A DNA stretch of 64,000 bases, taken from Thiomicrorhabdus cannonii (lineage in GTDB: Bacteria > Pseudomonadota > Gammaproteobacteria > Thiomicrospirales > Thiomicrospiraceae). Position numbers and translations under genes: made by a program. How positions within the stretch are numbered: the stretch's first letter is position 1; each line of letters opens with the position of its first letter. Below are positions 40,318-49,329 of the stretch, piece by piece. The stretch is from assembly GCF_013391695.1 (NCBI RefSeq), contig NZ_JACBGH010000010.1, forward strand, positions 21,274 through 85,273. The letters run 5' to 3'. Under the pieces are notes generated by a model that had not been told where the DNA came from, made no database searches, and was given only the letters and a program-made list of their open reading frames with translations.

Positions 40318-41487
40318 TTACGGCTCCTGCTTGCTATTGCTGTTATTAGACCCGGCCTGTTGAGTTTTTTCGGCCGGCTTTTTCACCGGTTTCAGCAACT
40401 CTTCCTGATTGTGGCCGTTTTCCATTGCTTTGATGCGCACGGCCATTTTGGGTTTGAGACGCATCACGCCCTGGCTGACGACCAGATCGCCGGCGTTCAG
40501 CCCTTGGGTGATTTCGGTCATGGCGCTGCCGATCTGGCCGCTTTTGACTTCCACTTTCTCGGTGATATAGCTATCGTCCTTGCCGTCATTCTTGGCTTGC
40601 AGACGGTAGACGAATTCGCGGTCGCCGATCATCAAAAGCGCGCTGTTGGGAATCTGCAACTGGACTTGCGGCGGCAGTTGCAGTGTGGCTTCCACCAGCA
40701 TATTGGTTTTGAGCAGATGGTCGGGATTGGCGACCAGCGCGCGCACCTGCACCATGCGCACGTTCTGTTCGATGCGCGGTGAAATCGCCTGGATTTGTCC
40801 TTGGAAAACGCGGTTGGGGTAGGCGCTGGTGGTGAGGTTGACGTTTTGTCCGCGGGAGAGATTGGCGAGGTATTTGACCGGCACCAGCAGGTCGAGTTTC
40901 ATGCTGCGGGTGTCGTCCAGGCTGACAATCTGCTCGCCGGCCGTAACCAGCGCGCCGACGGCGACCTGACTCAGGCCGAGTTCGCCGTCAAACGGGGCGT
41001 AGAGGCGGCGGTCGGCCACCTGCGCTTCATACACTTTGCGCTGCGCGGTCGCGGTCTGCCATTCGCGGTATTTCTCGTCCACCTGCGCCTGCGTCACCGA
41101 GCCGCGGCCGACGACGTTCTTGACGCGCTGGTATTGCAGCCAGGCCTCTTCGGTCTGGGCTTTGGCCTGTTCCAAGCGCGCCAGTTCCTCGGCGCTGTTA
41201 AGTTCCAGCAGCAGTTGACTTTTGTTGACCCATTGGCCGTCGGTGAAATGGATCGCCTGAATTTTGTCGGTGACATTGGCGGCAATCTGAATCGACTGGC
41301 TGGCTTGCAGGGTGCCGAGCGCGCGAATCTGCTGGGGTTGGGACACCGTTTGGGTTTCAAAGGCGATAATCGGCAGTGCCGTTTTGGCTTTGGCGGCGCT
41401 CTCTTCGGCGGCGTGCGCCGTGGTGACAAACGTCAGTAGCGGGCCGAATGCGATAGCAGTGAGAAAGTGGCGTAACAGCATGGTCAT
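40318..41487 (-). CDS. RND efflux periplasmic adaptor subunit
   Basis: A 389-residue membrane fusion protein joining the RND pump to the outer-membrane channel. The ATG at 41487 gives a clean signal peptide (LLRHFLTAIAFGPLL...TTAHA, cleavage before AEES). Upstream in-frame starts would add residues with no signal character. Lipoyl halves (QIAANVTDKIQAIHFTDGQW and RRLYAPFDGELGLSQVAVGA) flank a short helical hairpin. The C-terminal tail is low in complexity; KTQQAGSNN there is encoded by an exact copy of the dispersed repeat. Confidence 0.9.
   Translation of the reverse strand: MTMLLRHFLTAIAFGPLLTFVTTAHAAEESAAKAKTALPIIAFETQTVSQPQQIRALGTLQASQSIQIAANVTDKIQAIHFTDGQWVNKSQLLLELNSAEELARLEQAKAQTEEAWLQYQRVKNVVGRGSVTQAQVDEKYREWQTATAQRKVYEAQVADRRLYAPFDGELGLSQVAVGALVTAGEQIVSLDDTRSMKLDLLVPVKYLANLSRGQNVNLTTSAYPNRVFQGQIQAISPRIEQNVRMVQVRALVANPDHLLKTNMLVEATLQLPPQVQLQIPNSALLMIGDREFVYRLQAKNDGKDDSYITEKVEVKSGQIGSAMTEITQGLNAGDLVVSQGVMRLKPKMAVRIKAMENGHNQEELLKPVKKPAEKTQQAGSNNSNSKQEP
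40350..40364 (+). repeat. Dispersed 15-bp repeat, exact copy inside RND adaptor gene
   Basis: ACCCGGCCTGTTGAG followed by six T. On the coding strand it encodes KTQQAG in the disordered tail of the adaptor. Confidence 0.9.
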
Positions 41488-41620
41488 GGTATAAGTGTCA
41501 TTTGTAATGAGTGATAAACCGATTGTATGCATGTGGCCTGGCTTTGCAAAGCGCTTTAGCCGGATGGGAGGCGTTTTGCTTAATTTTTTCATAATTGACG
41601 ACTGAGTGGCGACGAACGAC

Positions 41621-41635
41621 ACCCGGCCTGTTGAG
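41621..41635 (+). repeat. Dispersed 15-bp repeat, exact copy between RND adaptor and yebC
   Basis: ACCCGGCCTGTTGAG followed by five T, in the divergent intergenic region about 130 bp upstream of the adaptor start and 88 bp before the YebC-family ATG. Confidence 0.9.
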
Positions 41636-41722
41636 TTTTTGCGCGACGATTTTCGCGTGCGCAGCAGCGGTTAGTTCGTGTAAAATTAACGCTTTGTTTG
41701 GATTTGTTAAGGAATTACCCCG

Positions 41723-42439
41723 ATGGGAAGAGCGTTTCAGAACCGTAAGGAATCGATGGCGAAAACCGCCGACATGAAGACCAAGATTTACGGTAAATAC
41801 GGCCGTAGTATCTATGTGTGTGCTAAACAGGGCGGCACGGATCCGGCAGCGAATCTGACGTTACGCGGCTTGATTGAGCGCGCCAAAAAAGACCAAGTAC
41901 CGGCACACGTTATCGAAAAAGCCATCACCAAAGCGTCCGGTGCGGGCGGTGAAGACTTTGCGGTGGCGCGTTATGAAGGTTACGGCCCGGGTAATTCGAT
42001 GGTCATCGTGGACTGCCTGACTGACAACCCTAACCGTACTTTCGGCGACGTGCGTCATGCGTTTACCAAGGTGAAATGCAAAATCGGTACGCAAGGCAGC
42101 GTCATGCACATGTTTGACCACAGCGCGATCTTCTCGTTCACGTTCGACGATGAAGAAGCGGTGCTGGAAGCGCTGATGGAAGCGGATGTCGACGTCACCG
42201 ACATCGAAAACGAAGACGGCAAGATCACCGTGTTCGCGCCGCACACCGAATACGCCAAGGCCAAAACCGCCTTGAACAGCGCTTTCCCGAATGTGGAACT
42301 GGAAGTGGATGAAATCCAGTTCCTGCCGCAGATGGCCAAGCAGCTGGAAGGTGAAGACCTGGAGATGTTCGAGAAGTTTCTGGCGTTGCTGGAAGACTTG
42401 GACGATGTGCAGAACGTCTATCACGACGTGGAGCTGTAA
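41723..42439 (+). CDS. YebC/PmpR-family protein (YeeN-like)
   Basis: A 238-residue member of the TACO1/YebC family. Members were annotated as transcriptional regulators, and more recent work supports a ribosome-linked role in translating proline-rich stretches. It begins [20 protein letters not shown], the shorter N-terminus of the YeeN branch; the main YebC branch has [32 protein letters not shown] and [13 protein letters not shown] are conserved regions. AAGGAATT precedes the ATG. It is a single-gene unit with a strong terminator. Confidence 0.9.
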   Translation: MGRAFQNRKESMAKTADMKTKIYGKYGRSIYVCAKQGGTDPAANLTLRGLIERAKKDQVPAHVIEKAITKASGAGGEDFAVARYEGYGPGNSMVIVDCLTDNPNRTFGDVRHAFTKVKCKIGTQGSVMHMFDHSAIFSFTFDDEEAVLEALMEADVDVTDIENEDGKITVFAPHTEYAKAKTALNSAFPNVELEVDEIQFLPQMAKQLEGEDLEMFEKFLALLEDLDDVQNVYHDVEL

Positions 42440-42473
42440 GTTGCTGGAGTTTTGAACTTTAGCGCTGAAGAAA

Positions 42474-42503
42474 AGGCCGGTTTTTACCGGCCTGTTTGTT
42501 TTT
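42474..42503 (+). terminator. Rho-independent terminator after the YebC-family gene
   Basis: AGGCCGGT-TTTT-ACCGGCCT hairpin (42474-42493) followed by GTTTGTTTTT. Confidence 0.85.
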
Positions 42504-42532
42504 CAGACCAAAGAATTTACCATCGGAACCTA

Positions 42533-43333
42533 TTAGAGCGGATGTAATTCGGCTTCAAGCACGCCCAGTTCGCCGAACTGTAATTGAAACGGGATATTCG
42601 GCAGAACATCAAAAAAGCCGGCATAGGAGCCGGTAATGACATGCTGTCCGGCCTTGAGGCCGATGCCTTGTTGGCTTAAAAAATTGGCAAGCCAGAAAAG
42701 CGGCTGTTGCGGCAGGCCGTTGGGGTGTTTGCCGGTGCGTTCGAGCCGCGCTGTCTGCTGGGTGAGGGTAAAGTCGATTTCCGCCGCCTTTAGTGCTTGA
42801 TTCAGCGGAATCTGCGGGCCTAAAAACAAGCCTTGGTTGAAGAGGTTGTCGGCGAGATGTTCAAAAAAACTTACCTCCGGATTGGATTGCAACGGAGCGT
42901 CCGCATCGGCGCAACGGTTTTGCAAAAGCTCCAGCGCCAGACGGGTTTCGCCGACGGCGGCGAGGATGTCGGCCTCGCTATAGTCGTCGGTACGCGGCGG
43001 CAGGTCATGCTGGAGGGTAAAGGCGATTTCAGGCTCGATCGGACAGTTTCCGGCCTGTAAGAACAGCGCGCAGGGCGATTGTTGAAACACCGTGCTGGCG
43101 AAAATCGGCGCGACAATCAGCTTGTCATTTTGAGGTAAAGAGCATTTCCAGGCAGCGATGCTGTCGCCCTTGGAAATGAGCAGGCCGGTCTGGGCCTGTT
43201 GAATTTGCCACGCCTGTTCAGCGTCCTGCGGGCGCAGGGCTTCCGGCAGGCGTGTGCCCGTCTGTTTTTCGACTCGGCGCTCGGTCAAGAATTCTGCAGC
43301 GGCAGTGATGTTGAGTGTCGATTCTTGTGGCAT
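42533..43333 (-). CDS. 2-keto-4-pentenoate hydratase / fumarylacetoacetate hydrolase family protein
   Basis: A 266-residue protein like MhpD/DmpE hydratases, which add water to 2-hydroxypenta-2,4-dienoate during aromatic breakdown. Visible features are TRLPEALRPQDAEQAWQIQQ, AAWKCSLPQN, CPIEPEIAFTLQHDLPPR (acidic metal ligands), and a C-terminal GQHVITGSYAGFFDVLPNIP. The ATG overlaps the stop of the AGCS symporter as TGATG, so the two are coupled. No other aromatic pathway genes are nearby, so the physiological substrate is uncertain. Confidence 0.8.
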   Translation of the reverse strand: MPQESTLNITAAAEFLTERRVEKQTGTRLPEALRPQDAEQAWQIQQAQTGLLISKGDSIAAWKCSLPQNDKLIVAPIFASTVFQQSPCALFLQAGNCPIEPEIAFTLQHDLPPRTDDYSEADILAAVGETRLALELLQNRCADADAPLQSNPEVSFFEHLADNLFNQGLFLGPQIPLNQALKAAEIDFTLTQQTARLERTGKHPNGLPQQPLFWLANFLSQQGIGLKAGQHVITGSYAGFFDVLPNIPFQLQFGELGVLEAELHPL

Positions 43334-44667
43334 CAATGCCCCCGGCTCAAACGGATAATCACTGGCGAAAGAACCAGTAGCGCAATCAGGTTGGGTATGG
43401 CCATCAGGGCATTCAACAGGTCGGCGAGAATCAGTACGGTGTTGAAGTAATCTGAAAGTGCCGCGCCGGCAAACACCGCCAGCACCCACAGGATGCGGTA
43501 ACCGCCGATGACGCGCGTACCCGCCAGATATTCGGCGCAGCGTTCGCCGTAATAACTCCAGCCGATCAGCGTGGTAAAGGCGAAGATCGCCAACGCCAGC
43601 GCCACCACAATCGCGCCCAGACCGTTGCCGAGCCCCTGGCTGAAGGCGGCGGCCGTCAGCGCCGAGCCGGTTGCGCCGCTGGTCCACACGCCGGTGACCA
43701 TAATCACCAGCGCGGTCATGGTACAGATGATGATGGTGTCGATAAAGGTGCCGAGCATGGCGATATGGCCTTGGCGCACCGGGTCGTCGGTTTTGGCGGC
43801 GGCATGGGCGATGGGTGCCGTACCCAACCCCGCCTCGTTGGAGAAAATGCCGCGTGCTACGCCGAACTGGATGGCCAGTATCAGCGCCGCCCCGGCAAAG
43901 CCGCCCGCCGCCGCATGGCCGTTAAAGGCGCTGTCGATAATCGTGGCGAAGGCGTCGGGCAGTTTGTCGGCGTGGGTGGCGAGGATGAACAGCGAAAAAC
44001 CGATATAAAGCAGCGCCATCAGCGGCACCAACGCCGTGGCGGTATGCGCGATGCGGCGGATGCCGCCGAACAGTACCAGCCCGACCAGTCCCATCATCAC
44101 CAGCCCGCTGAGTTGGTTGTTGATCTCGAAGGCGCTTTGCATGGCGCCGGCCACCGCATTGGCCTGCACCATATTGCCGATGCCGAAGGCGGCGATGGTG
44201 CCGAAAAGCGCAAACGCGACCGCCAGCGGCCGCCATTTTTCGCCCATGCCGTTTTTGATGTAGTACATGGGGCCGCCGACGTGACGGCCGTCGGCATCGA
44301 CCTCGCGGTAATTGACCGCCAGCAGCGCTTCGCTGTACTTGGTGGCCATGCCGACCAATGCGGTCATCCACATCCAGAAGATCGCGCCCGGTCCGCCGAT
44401 AAAAATCGCCGCGGCGACGCCGGCGATATTGCCGGTGCCGACGGTGGCCGCCATGGCGGTCATCAGCGCGCTGAAGGGGCTGATGTCGCCCTCTTTGCGC
44501 GAGTGGCGCTCTTTCCACAGCAGCGAAAAGGCGTAGCCGAGATTGCGCAGCGGCAGGAAGCGCAGGCGCACGGTCAGGTAGAGGCCGGTGCCGAGCAATA
44601 GCACTAACATGGCAGGCCCCCAGGCCAGGCTACTGGCCGAGGTCAGAAAGTGGTTCAGGTTTTCCAT
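43333..44667 (-). CDS. Sodium:alanine symporter family (AGCS) transporter
   Basis: A 444-residue membrane transporter for small amino acids (alanine, glycine) driven by sodium. The family signature is TVGTGNIAGVAAAIFIGGPG, followed by ALVGMATKYSEALLAVNYRE and GGPMYYIKNGMG. A second-half conserved stretch is ARGIFSNEAGLGTAPIAHAA. It is the first of a two-gene unit with the hydratase-like gene and sits divergently from the MBL gene at 44861. Confidence 0.93.
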   Translation of the reverse strand: MENLNHFLTSASSLAWGPAMLVLLLGTGLYLTVRLRFLPLRNLGYAFSLLWKERHSRKEGDISPFSALMTAMAATVGTGNIAGVAAAIFIGGPGAIFWMWMTALVGMATKYSEALLAVNYREVDADGRHVGGPMYYIKNGMGEKWRPLAVAFALFGTIAAFGIGNMVQANAVAGAMQSAFEINNQLSGLVMMGLVGLVLFGGIRRIAHTATALVPLMALLYIGFSLFILATHADKLPDAFATIIDSAFNGHAAAGGFAGAALILAIQFGVARGIFSNEAGLGTAPIAHAAAKTDDPVRQGHIAMLGTFIDTIIICTMTALVIMVTGVWTSGATGSALTAAAFSQGLGNGLGAIVVALALAIFAFTTLIGWSYYGERCAEYLAGTRVIGGYRILWVLAVFAGAALSDYFNTVLILADLLNALMAIPNLIALLVLSPVIIRLSRGH

Positions 44668-44860
44668 GAGGTATCCGTATTGTTTTTATGAGCTTCCTTA
44701 AATTACCTGTCGGTAAGGGTTTTGTCTATCGGCAGCGCGCTTTTGGGGCCGAAAATGGCAAAAATCGTGCAAGCCGCGCCAATTGATTGTAAAGTCGTGC
44801 ACCATGCGTAGAATGGCTTAACTCTTATTGATTTTGTCTTGTTGATTTTGGAGGTCGATA

Positions 44861-45940
44861 ATGAAATTGCGTTTTGTAATGACGGCACTAGCCGGATTGA
44901 TCATGACTGGTGAGGCGCTTGGACAGGGCTATTCCGACCCTTATGTGGACGGCATGAAAGCCTATGCGCAGGAGTCGGGTCAGGCTTCGGTGGCGCAGTA
45001 TGCCGACGAAGTGCAGAAGGTCGAGCGCGCCAACGGTTATATCGGTTCGGTTCTGCCGTTGCCGCCGCTGCAGAAGGTGGCCGACGGCGTTTATACCATT
45101 ACCGGCGCGATGATGTGGGCCACCAAAGAGAACTTTGGCCTGAACAACAACATCAGTTTCGTGATTTTTCCGGACGGGGTGTTTGTGTTCAACGCCGGCC
45201 CCAATCCGGTGGTGGCGTACAGCGCGCACCAGATGATCAAGAAAGTGACCAGCAAGCCGGTGAAGTGGGTGGCGATCGAGAACAATCAGGGTCACGCCAA
45301 TCTGGGGGCGAGCTACTGGTGGGATGTGGGCGTGCGCAATATTTATTCGCAAGCCTATGCGACTGAGGATTTCAACAAAACGTATGCGCGTTTAGTGGAG
45401 CGCGGCTTTGAACGCGGCGATGCGGCGTTGTACGGTATGACGCGCAATATGGCGTCCAACTACACCACCTTTAAGGAGCAGGCCACGATTGATGTCGGCG
45501 GCGGCGAGAAGGTGGAGTTGCGTTATTTTGGTGAAGCACACACCCGCGGTTCGACGGTGGCCTATATTCCGAGCAAAAAACTGCTGTTTACCGGCGATTT
45601 GGGCTATGCCGACCGCATGATTGCGGTCTTCCCCTACACCAACACGCACGACTGGATGGCGGCGTTTGAGAAGATGCACGCCTGGGCGGGCGACGAGGTG
45701 ACGGTGATTCCGGGGCACGGCGGCCCTTCGAGCATGGCGAAGGTCAAAGAGGATACCTACGATTATCTGGTCTATATGCGCGACGAAGCGCTCAAGCTGA
45801 TTGCCGAGGGCAAGGGCGTTGAAGCGGCCACAGAGATCGACCAGTCGCAGTTTGAGTGGCGTCCGGTGTATGCGCAGACCCATGAAGGCAATGCGCGCAA
45901 AATCTTTAACGACGTGCTGCGTCATTTGCCTAAAAAGTAA
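44861..45940 (+). CDS. Periplasmic MBL-fold protein with degraded metal motif (SoxH-like)
   Basis: A 359-residue exported protein (N-terminal MKLRFVMTALAGLIMTGEALG signal) with a metallo-beta-lactamase fold. The later motifs are present: FGEAHTRGSTVAYIPSKKLL, LFTGDLG, and VIPGHGGPS. Motif 1, normally T-H-x-H-x-D-H, reads ENNQGHANLG (140-149), so all four usual ligands are gone by alignment. It is either not a two-zinc hydrolase or uses an altered site. It shares its C-terminal plan (EDTYDYLVYMRDEALKLIAE, then EIDQSQF) with the MBL protein at 51704. GGAGGT precedes the ATG. Such proteins are common in sulfur oxidisers, but the substrate is unknown. Confidence 0.8.
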   Translation: MKLRFVMTALAGLIMTGEALGQGYSDPYVDGMKAYAQESGQASVAQYADEVQKVERANGYIGSVLPLPPLQKVADGVYTITGAMMWATKENFGLNNNISFVIFPDGVFVFNAGPNPVVAYSAHQMIKKVTSKPVKWVAIENNQGHANLGASYWWDVGVRNIYSQAYATEDFNKTYARLVERGFERGDAALYGMTRNMASNYTTFKEQATIDVGGGEKVELRYFGEAHTRGSTVAYIPSKKLLFTGDLGYADRMIAVFPYTNTHDWMAAFEKMHAWAGDEVTVIPGHGGPSSMAKVKEDTYDYLVYMRDEALKLIAEGKGVEAATEIDQSQFEWRPVYAQTHEGNARKIFNDVLRHLPKK

Positions 45941-45945
45941 TCGCT

Positions 45946-45960
45946 ACCCGGCCTGTTGAG
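45946..45960 (+). repeat. Dispersed 15-bp repeat, exact copy after the MBL gene
   Basis: ACCCGGCCTGTTGAG followed by five T, five bases after the stop codon. Confidence 0.9.
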
Positions 45961-46001
45961 TTTTTATGGGCGGATTTTAACGGATAGCATGATGCATAAA
46001 A

Positions 46002-46026
46002 AAGCCCGCAATTTGCGGGCTTTTCA
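46002..46026. terminator. Bidirectional terminator between convergent genes
   Basis: GCCCGCA-ATT-TGCGGGC hairpin (46004-46020) with A-rich DNA before it and TTTT after it. It serves the MBL gene on the plus strand and the secreted hydrolase on the minus strand. Confidence 0.85.
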
Positions 46027-46051
46027 TTTCTTAGCGGTATGGAGAGGGTGA

Positions 46052-46948
46052 TTATTCCTGAATAAACGCCGCGGCGTTTTCCACTAACTCTTCACCGAAC
46101 AGATCGAGGAAAAAGTGATCGGCATCTTCAACTGTATGGGTTTTGACCAGATCGTTCTGCACGTTTTCCATCTTCGCCGGCAGGTCGGCAACTACGGTAT
46201 CGGCTGAACCCATAATCACCAGCGTCGGTTTCACGGCTTTTTTCAGCAGGGTCGGCGTGTCCATGCGCGGTTCGTTCTGGTAGTAGCTGACAAACGCGCT
46301 GGCAGAGGCCGAAGTGTCTTTACAGTAGATAAAGTTGACGTTGTTCAGCATGGTATCGCCTTTGCCGGCTTTGACCAGTTTTTCAGCCTTGTCCAGCAAG
46401 GGCTGCAGTGCCACGTCGTATTTCTTGGCGTAGTCTTTTTGCTCGGCTTCCATGCTCCAGGTTTGCGGGGCGATCAGCACGACTTTTTTGATGGCCGGTT
46501 CGTCATGTTCGACGCTGAACCAGGCCGTTTGGTTACCGCCGCGCGAGTGGCCCATCAGCGTGACCTGCTCTGCGCCCTTGGATTTCAGCCAGTTCAGCCA
46601 GAAGCCGATTTCTTTGATGGCGTCTTCGTGATGGTGGGTTTGCGGCAGAGCGCAGTCCACTTCACCGTGACGGTCATTGACATTGAGGCTCAGGTTGGGC
46701 GCCAGCGAGCTGATGCCCTGTTCGGCCAGCAATTTCTGGATGCTGCTATAGGTTTCGCGGCCGTTGTGGGTGGTGGTGCCATGTGTTAACAGTACAAAAT
46801 CATCGCCAAAGCCTTTGCCTTCGGCCATCACCAGATTGGCGTTGACGGTCAGGTTGTTGTAGCTCTGTTTGACCTCTTCGGCCAGAGCGTTGAGTGCAGT
46901 TGCGCTTAGCGTGAAAGCCAGGGCGAACAGCGACAGCAGTTTTTTCAT
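46052..46948 (-). CDS. Secreted alpha/beta-fold hydrolase
   Basis: A 298-residue protein with a signal peptide (MKKLLSLFALAFTLSATALN, cleavage near ALA|EE). The alpha/beta hydrolase triad is readable: nucleophile S135 in GHSRGG, D250 in MGSADTVV, H278 in DADHFF, with an oxyanion region at LLTHGTTTHNGRE. It probably acts in the periplasm on an ester, lipid or peptide; the substrate cannot be predicted. It is a single-gene unit ending at the shared terminator. Confidence 0.85.
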   Translation of the reverse strand: MKKLLSLFALAFTLSATALNALAEEVKQSYNNLTVNANLVMAEGKGFGDDFVLLTHGTTTHNGRETYSSIQKLLAEQGISSLAPNLSLNVNDRHGEVDCALPQTHHHEDAIKEIGFWLNWLKSKGAEQVTLMGHSRGGNQTAWFSVEHDEPAIKKVVLIAPQTWSMEAEQKDYAKKYDVALQPLLDKAEKLVKAGKGDTMLNNVNFIYCKDTSASASAFVSYYQNEPRMDTPTLLKKAVKPTLVIMGSADTVVADLPAKMENVQNDLVKTHTVEDADHFFLDLFGEELVENAAAFIQE

Positions 46949-47057
46949 GGTAGTTTCCTCGTTGTTATTCTCGCAAGAGAGTTGAATTATGCTCCTGATA
47001 GTAGCAGAGAGTGTTGGGCGAATAAATGCGATTTTTTACGGTGAAGGGTGTTTGTTC

Positions 47058-48359
47058 TCAAATCGATAAGTTATTGTGTATTTTGCGTTTTTGGGGCTTC
47101 AAGGCGAGCCACACCCACAGGCCGGAGAGCAGCATCATCCCGCCCACCAGATAAAACGGCCAGATGAGCGATTCGCTGTAAAATGCCAAAAGGCCCATCA
47201 ATAACGCGCCGGCGGCGTAACCAAAGTCGCGCCAAAAACGGTAGATGCCTAAAATGCTGGCGCGCCATTTGGGTTCGGCCACATCGGCCACCGCCGCACC
47301 CAGCGTGGGATAGAGCATCGCCATGCCGAGTCCCATCAGAGCCGCCAATAGCGTCCAGGCCCCAACCGTTTCCACCCATACAAACCCCAAGCTGGCCAAA
47401 CCGCATAGCCAGAAACCGCCTGCGATCAGGCCGCGCCGCCCGTATTTATCCGACAAGGGGCCGGTGATGAGTTGCGATGCACCCCACACCACGCCATATA
47501 CCGCAATAATGGCGCTAGCCTGCAGCAGCGACTGCGCCTGGCTCATCAGAAACACCGGCATAAAAATCCACACCAGCGCATCGACGAACTTTTCCACCAG
47601 GCCGGCTTGATTGAGCGCCATCAGTTGCGGCTGTTTGAAAGTGGCGTAGTGCATCATCGCGCTCAGGCGCATGGCTGCGTGGTTGACGTTTTCGCCTTTG
47701 GTTTCCTGGGCAAGACGGTGGTGCTGCTGATGCAGCTGCGACCAGGGATGGGTGTCGATCACCTTCCAAACCGCCAACACAAGCCCTGAGCCAATCACGA
47801 CTAAACCAAAGCCGAGCAGGGCTTCGCGCGCGCCATAAACTTCCGCCAGATAAGCGGTGATCCAGCCGGCCAGGCCTACGGCGGCATAGCCGGAAAATTC
47901 GTTGAAGCCGTTGACCAGTCCTTTTTGGTCGGCGCGTGCCAGATCGAGTTTGCTGTTGAGCGCCATCGACCAGCACAGTCCCTGATTCAGCCCCAAAAAC
48001 AGCATGGCCCACAGAATCCACGCCCAGGACTGCGCATAAAAAATCAAAAGCGGCACCGGGATGGCCAGCAACCAGCCCCCCACCAACAGGCGACGGCGGC
48101 CGAAACGGTCGCTCAGGTGCCCGGCGAGCAGATTCATCACTGCCTTGACCAGACCGAACACCACCACAAACAGCGCCAGGCTCATAAACGCCTGCGCCGT
48201 CAGGCCGAATTCGCTTTCCGCCAGTCCCGGCACTACGGTGCGCGTCATGCCGATGGTCAAACCCACCAGAAACACCTGAATCAACTGCTGGACAATCTGC
48301 GCCAGATTGGCGCGGATGCCGTGGCTGATAGCCTTGTCAATGGCGTTTTCAGTGAACAC
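47058..48359 (-). CDS. Major facilitator superfamily transporter
   Basis: A 433-residue, twelve-helix MFS protein. The loop 2-3 signature is present as AGHLSDRFGRRRLLVGG, with the repeat-half counterpart TGPLSDKYGRRGLIAGGFWL. It diverges from the persulfide dioxygenase gene, and the shared promoter region carries two operator palindromes, so it is probably controlled by the same sulfur-responsive regulator. Export of a sulfur compound or uptake of a substrate are both possible. Confidence 0.88.
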   Translation of the reverse strand: MFTENAIDKAISHGIRANLAQIVQQLIQVFLVGLTIGMTRTVVPGLAESEFGLTAQAFMSLALFVVVFGLVKAVMNLLAGHLSDRFGRRRLLVGGWLLAIPVPLLIFYAQSWAWILWAMLFLGLNQGLCWSMALNSKLDLARADQKGLVNGFNEFSGYAAVGLAGWITAYLAEVYGAREALLGFGLVVIGSGLVLAVWKVIDTHPWSQLHQQHHRLAQETKGENVNHAAMRLSAMMHYATFKQPQLMALNQAGLVEKFVDALVWIFMPVFLMSQAQSLLQASAIIAVYGVVWGASQLITGPLSDKYGRRGLIAGGFWLCGLASLGFVWVETVGAWTLLAALMGLGMAMLYPTLGAAVADVAEPKWRASILGIYRFWRDFGYAAGALLMGLLAFYSESLIWPFYLVGGMMLLSGLWVWLALKPQKRKIHNNLSI

Positions 48360-48398
48360 AACCCACTCCTCTTATTGCCGTTGTCGAGTTGAAATAAC

Positions 48399-48418
48399 AT
48401 TCAATCAATTGGTTGAAT
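48399..48418. promoter_or_regulatory. Operator palindrome 1 (persulfide dioxygenase/MFS region)
   Basis: ATTCAATCAATTGGTTGAAT. Its last six bases, TTGAAT (48413-48418), form a -35 element with TATATT at 48436-48441 after a 17-bp spacer, so a bound repressor would block transcription of the dioxygenase. Likely ligand: the ArsR-rhodanese protein encoded nearby. Confidence 0.7.
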
Positions 48419-48441
48419 ATTGAAATTTGTGAGCGTATATT
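48413..48441 (+). promoter_or_regulatory. Sigma-70-type promoter of the persulfide dioxygenase
   Basis: TTGAAT, 17 bp, TATATT, lying between two operator palindromes and 65 bp upstream of the ATG. Confidence 0.6.
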
Positions 48442-48447
48442 ATCATC

Positions 48448-48467
48448 ATTCAACTAAACGGTTGAAT
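48448..48467. promoter_or_regulatory. Operator palindrome 2 (persulfide dioxygenase/MFS region)
   Basis: ATTCAACTAAACGGTTGAAT with seven-base perfect arms, seven bases after the -10 of the dioxygenase promoter and so over its transcription start. Confidence 0.7.
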
Positions 48468-48506
48468 TAAATTTTGGGTCATGTGCGTCACACGAGGAGG
48501 TGCTTC

Positions 48507-49250
48507 ATGTTTTTATTTCAACACACGCCTGCATCCGAACCCGGTTCTCTGTCTTACCTGCTGGGCTGCGTTGGCCAGGGGCTGGGCATTGCGGTGGATG
48601 TGCATCGGGATGAGGTTGATCTTTATTTGGAAATGGCCGCGCAAAAGGGCATTCAAATCGCCTATGTCATCGACACCCACGTGCATGCCGACCATTACAC
48701 CGGCGGGTTTGAGCTGGCACAGCGCAGCGGCGGGCAGTATGCGTTACACAAGGATTCACCGGCGCAGTGCGCTTTTATGCCGCTGGAAGACGAGCAGATC
48801 GTCAAAGCCGGTAATGTCGAGGTACAGGTGCTTTACACGCCCGGCCATACCGACGACAGTATTAGCCTGCTGGTGACCGACCGTTCGCGCGCTGACGAGC
48901 CGTGGTTTGTGGTGACCGGGCATACGCTGTTTGTGGGCAGTGTCGGCCGCCCCGATCTGCACGGCCGCGAAGAGGAGATGGCCGATAAACTTTACGATTC
49001 GATTCACGGCCGCATTCTGCCGTTGCCCGATACCCTCGAGATTCTGCCCGGTGCGCAGGCCGGCAGCGTATGCGGTGCGGGCATCAGCGGCAAACCCATG
49101 TCCACTCTCGGCTTTGAAAAGCGTTACAACCCCACCTTGAAGCTCGGGCGCGCCGAATTCGTCAAGCAGGTGGCCGGTACGGTGTTGCCGCCGCCGCAAG
49201 GGTTGAAAAAGATTGTGGCGTTTAATCTCAATCCGGCGCAAAAAGATTAG
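48507..49250 (+). CDS. Persulfide dioxygenase-like MBL protein (ETHE1/Blh type)
   Basis: A 247-residue metallo-beta-lactamase-fold enzyme. The metal motif is intact (DTHVHADHYTGG, ligands at 58-63). TPGHTDDSISLLVTD, FVVTGHTLFVGSVGRPDLHG and ILPGAQAGSVCGAGISGKPM follow the ETHE1/Blh pattern, in which a single iron oxidises glutathione persulfide to sulfite. The ATG at 48507 follows GAGGAGG. It stands beside an ArsR-rhodanese regulator and beneath two operator palindromes, the arrangement of sulfide-detoxifying BigR/SqrR-type loci. Confidence 0.88.
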   Translation: MFLFQHTPASEPGSLSYLLGCVGQGLGIAVDVHRDEVDLYLEMAAQKGIQIAYVIDTHVHADHYTGGFELAQRSGGQYALHKDSPAQCAFMPLEDEQIVKAGNVEVQVLYTPGHTDDSISLLVTDRSRADEPWFVVTGHTLFVGSVGRPDLHGREEEMADKLYDSIHGRILPLPDTLEILPGAQAGSVCGAGISGKPMSTLGFEKRYNPTLKLGRAEFVKQVAGTVLPPPQGLKKIVAFNLNPAQKD

Positions 49251-49329
49251 TCAAACCGGGTTCGGTTTGCGTCGGCATTTTGCCTTGGTGGTGGCAAAAA
49301 GTAAGCTAGAATGGCGTTAAAATACCTCT

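Noticed and set aside
43185..43210. CAGGCCGG and GGGCCTGTTGAATTTG in the hydratase-like gene as dispersed-repeat copies
   Set aside because: Each matches only part of the 15-mer and neither has the ACCC end joined to TTGAG.
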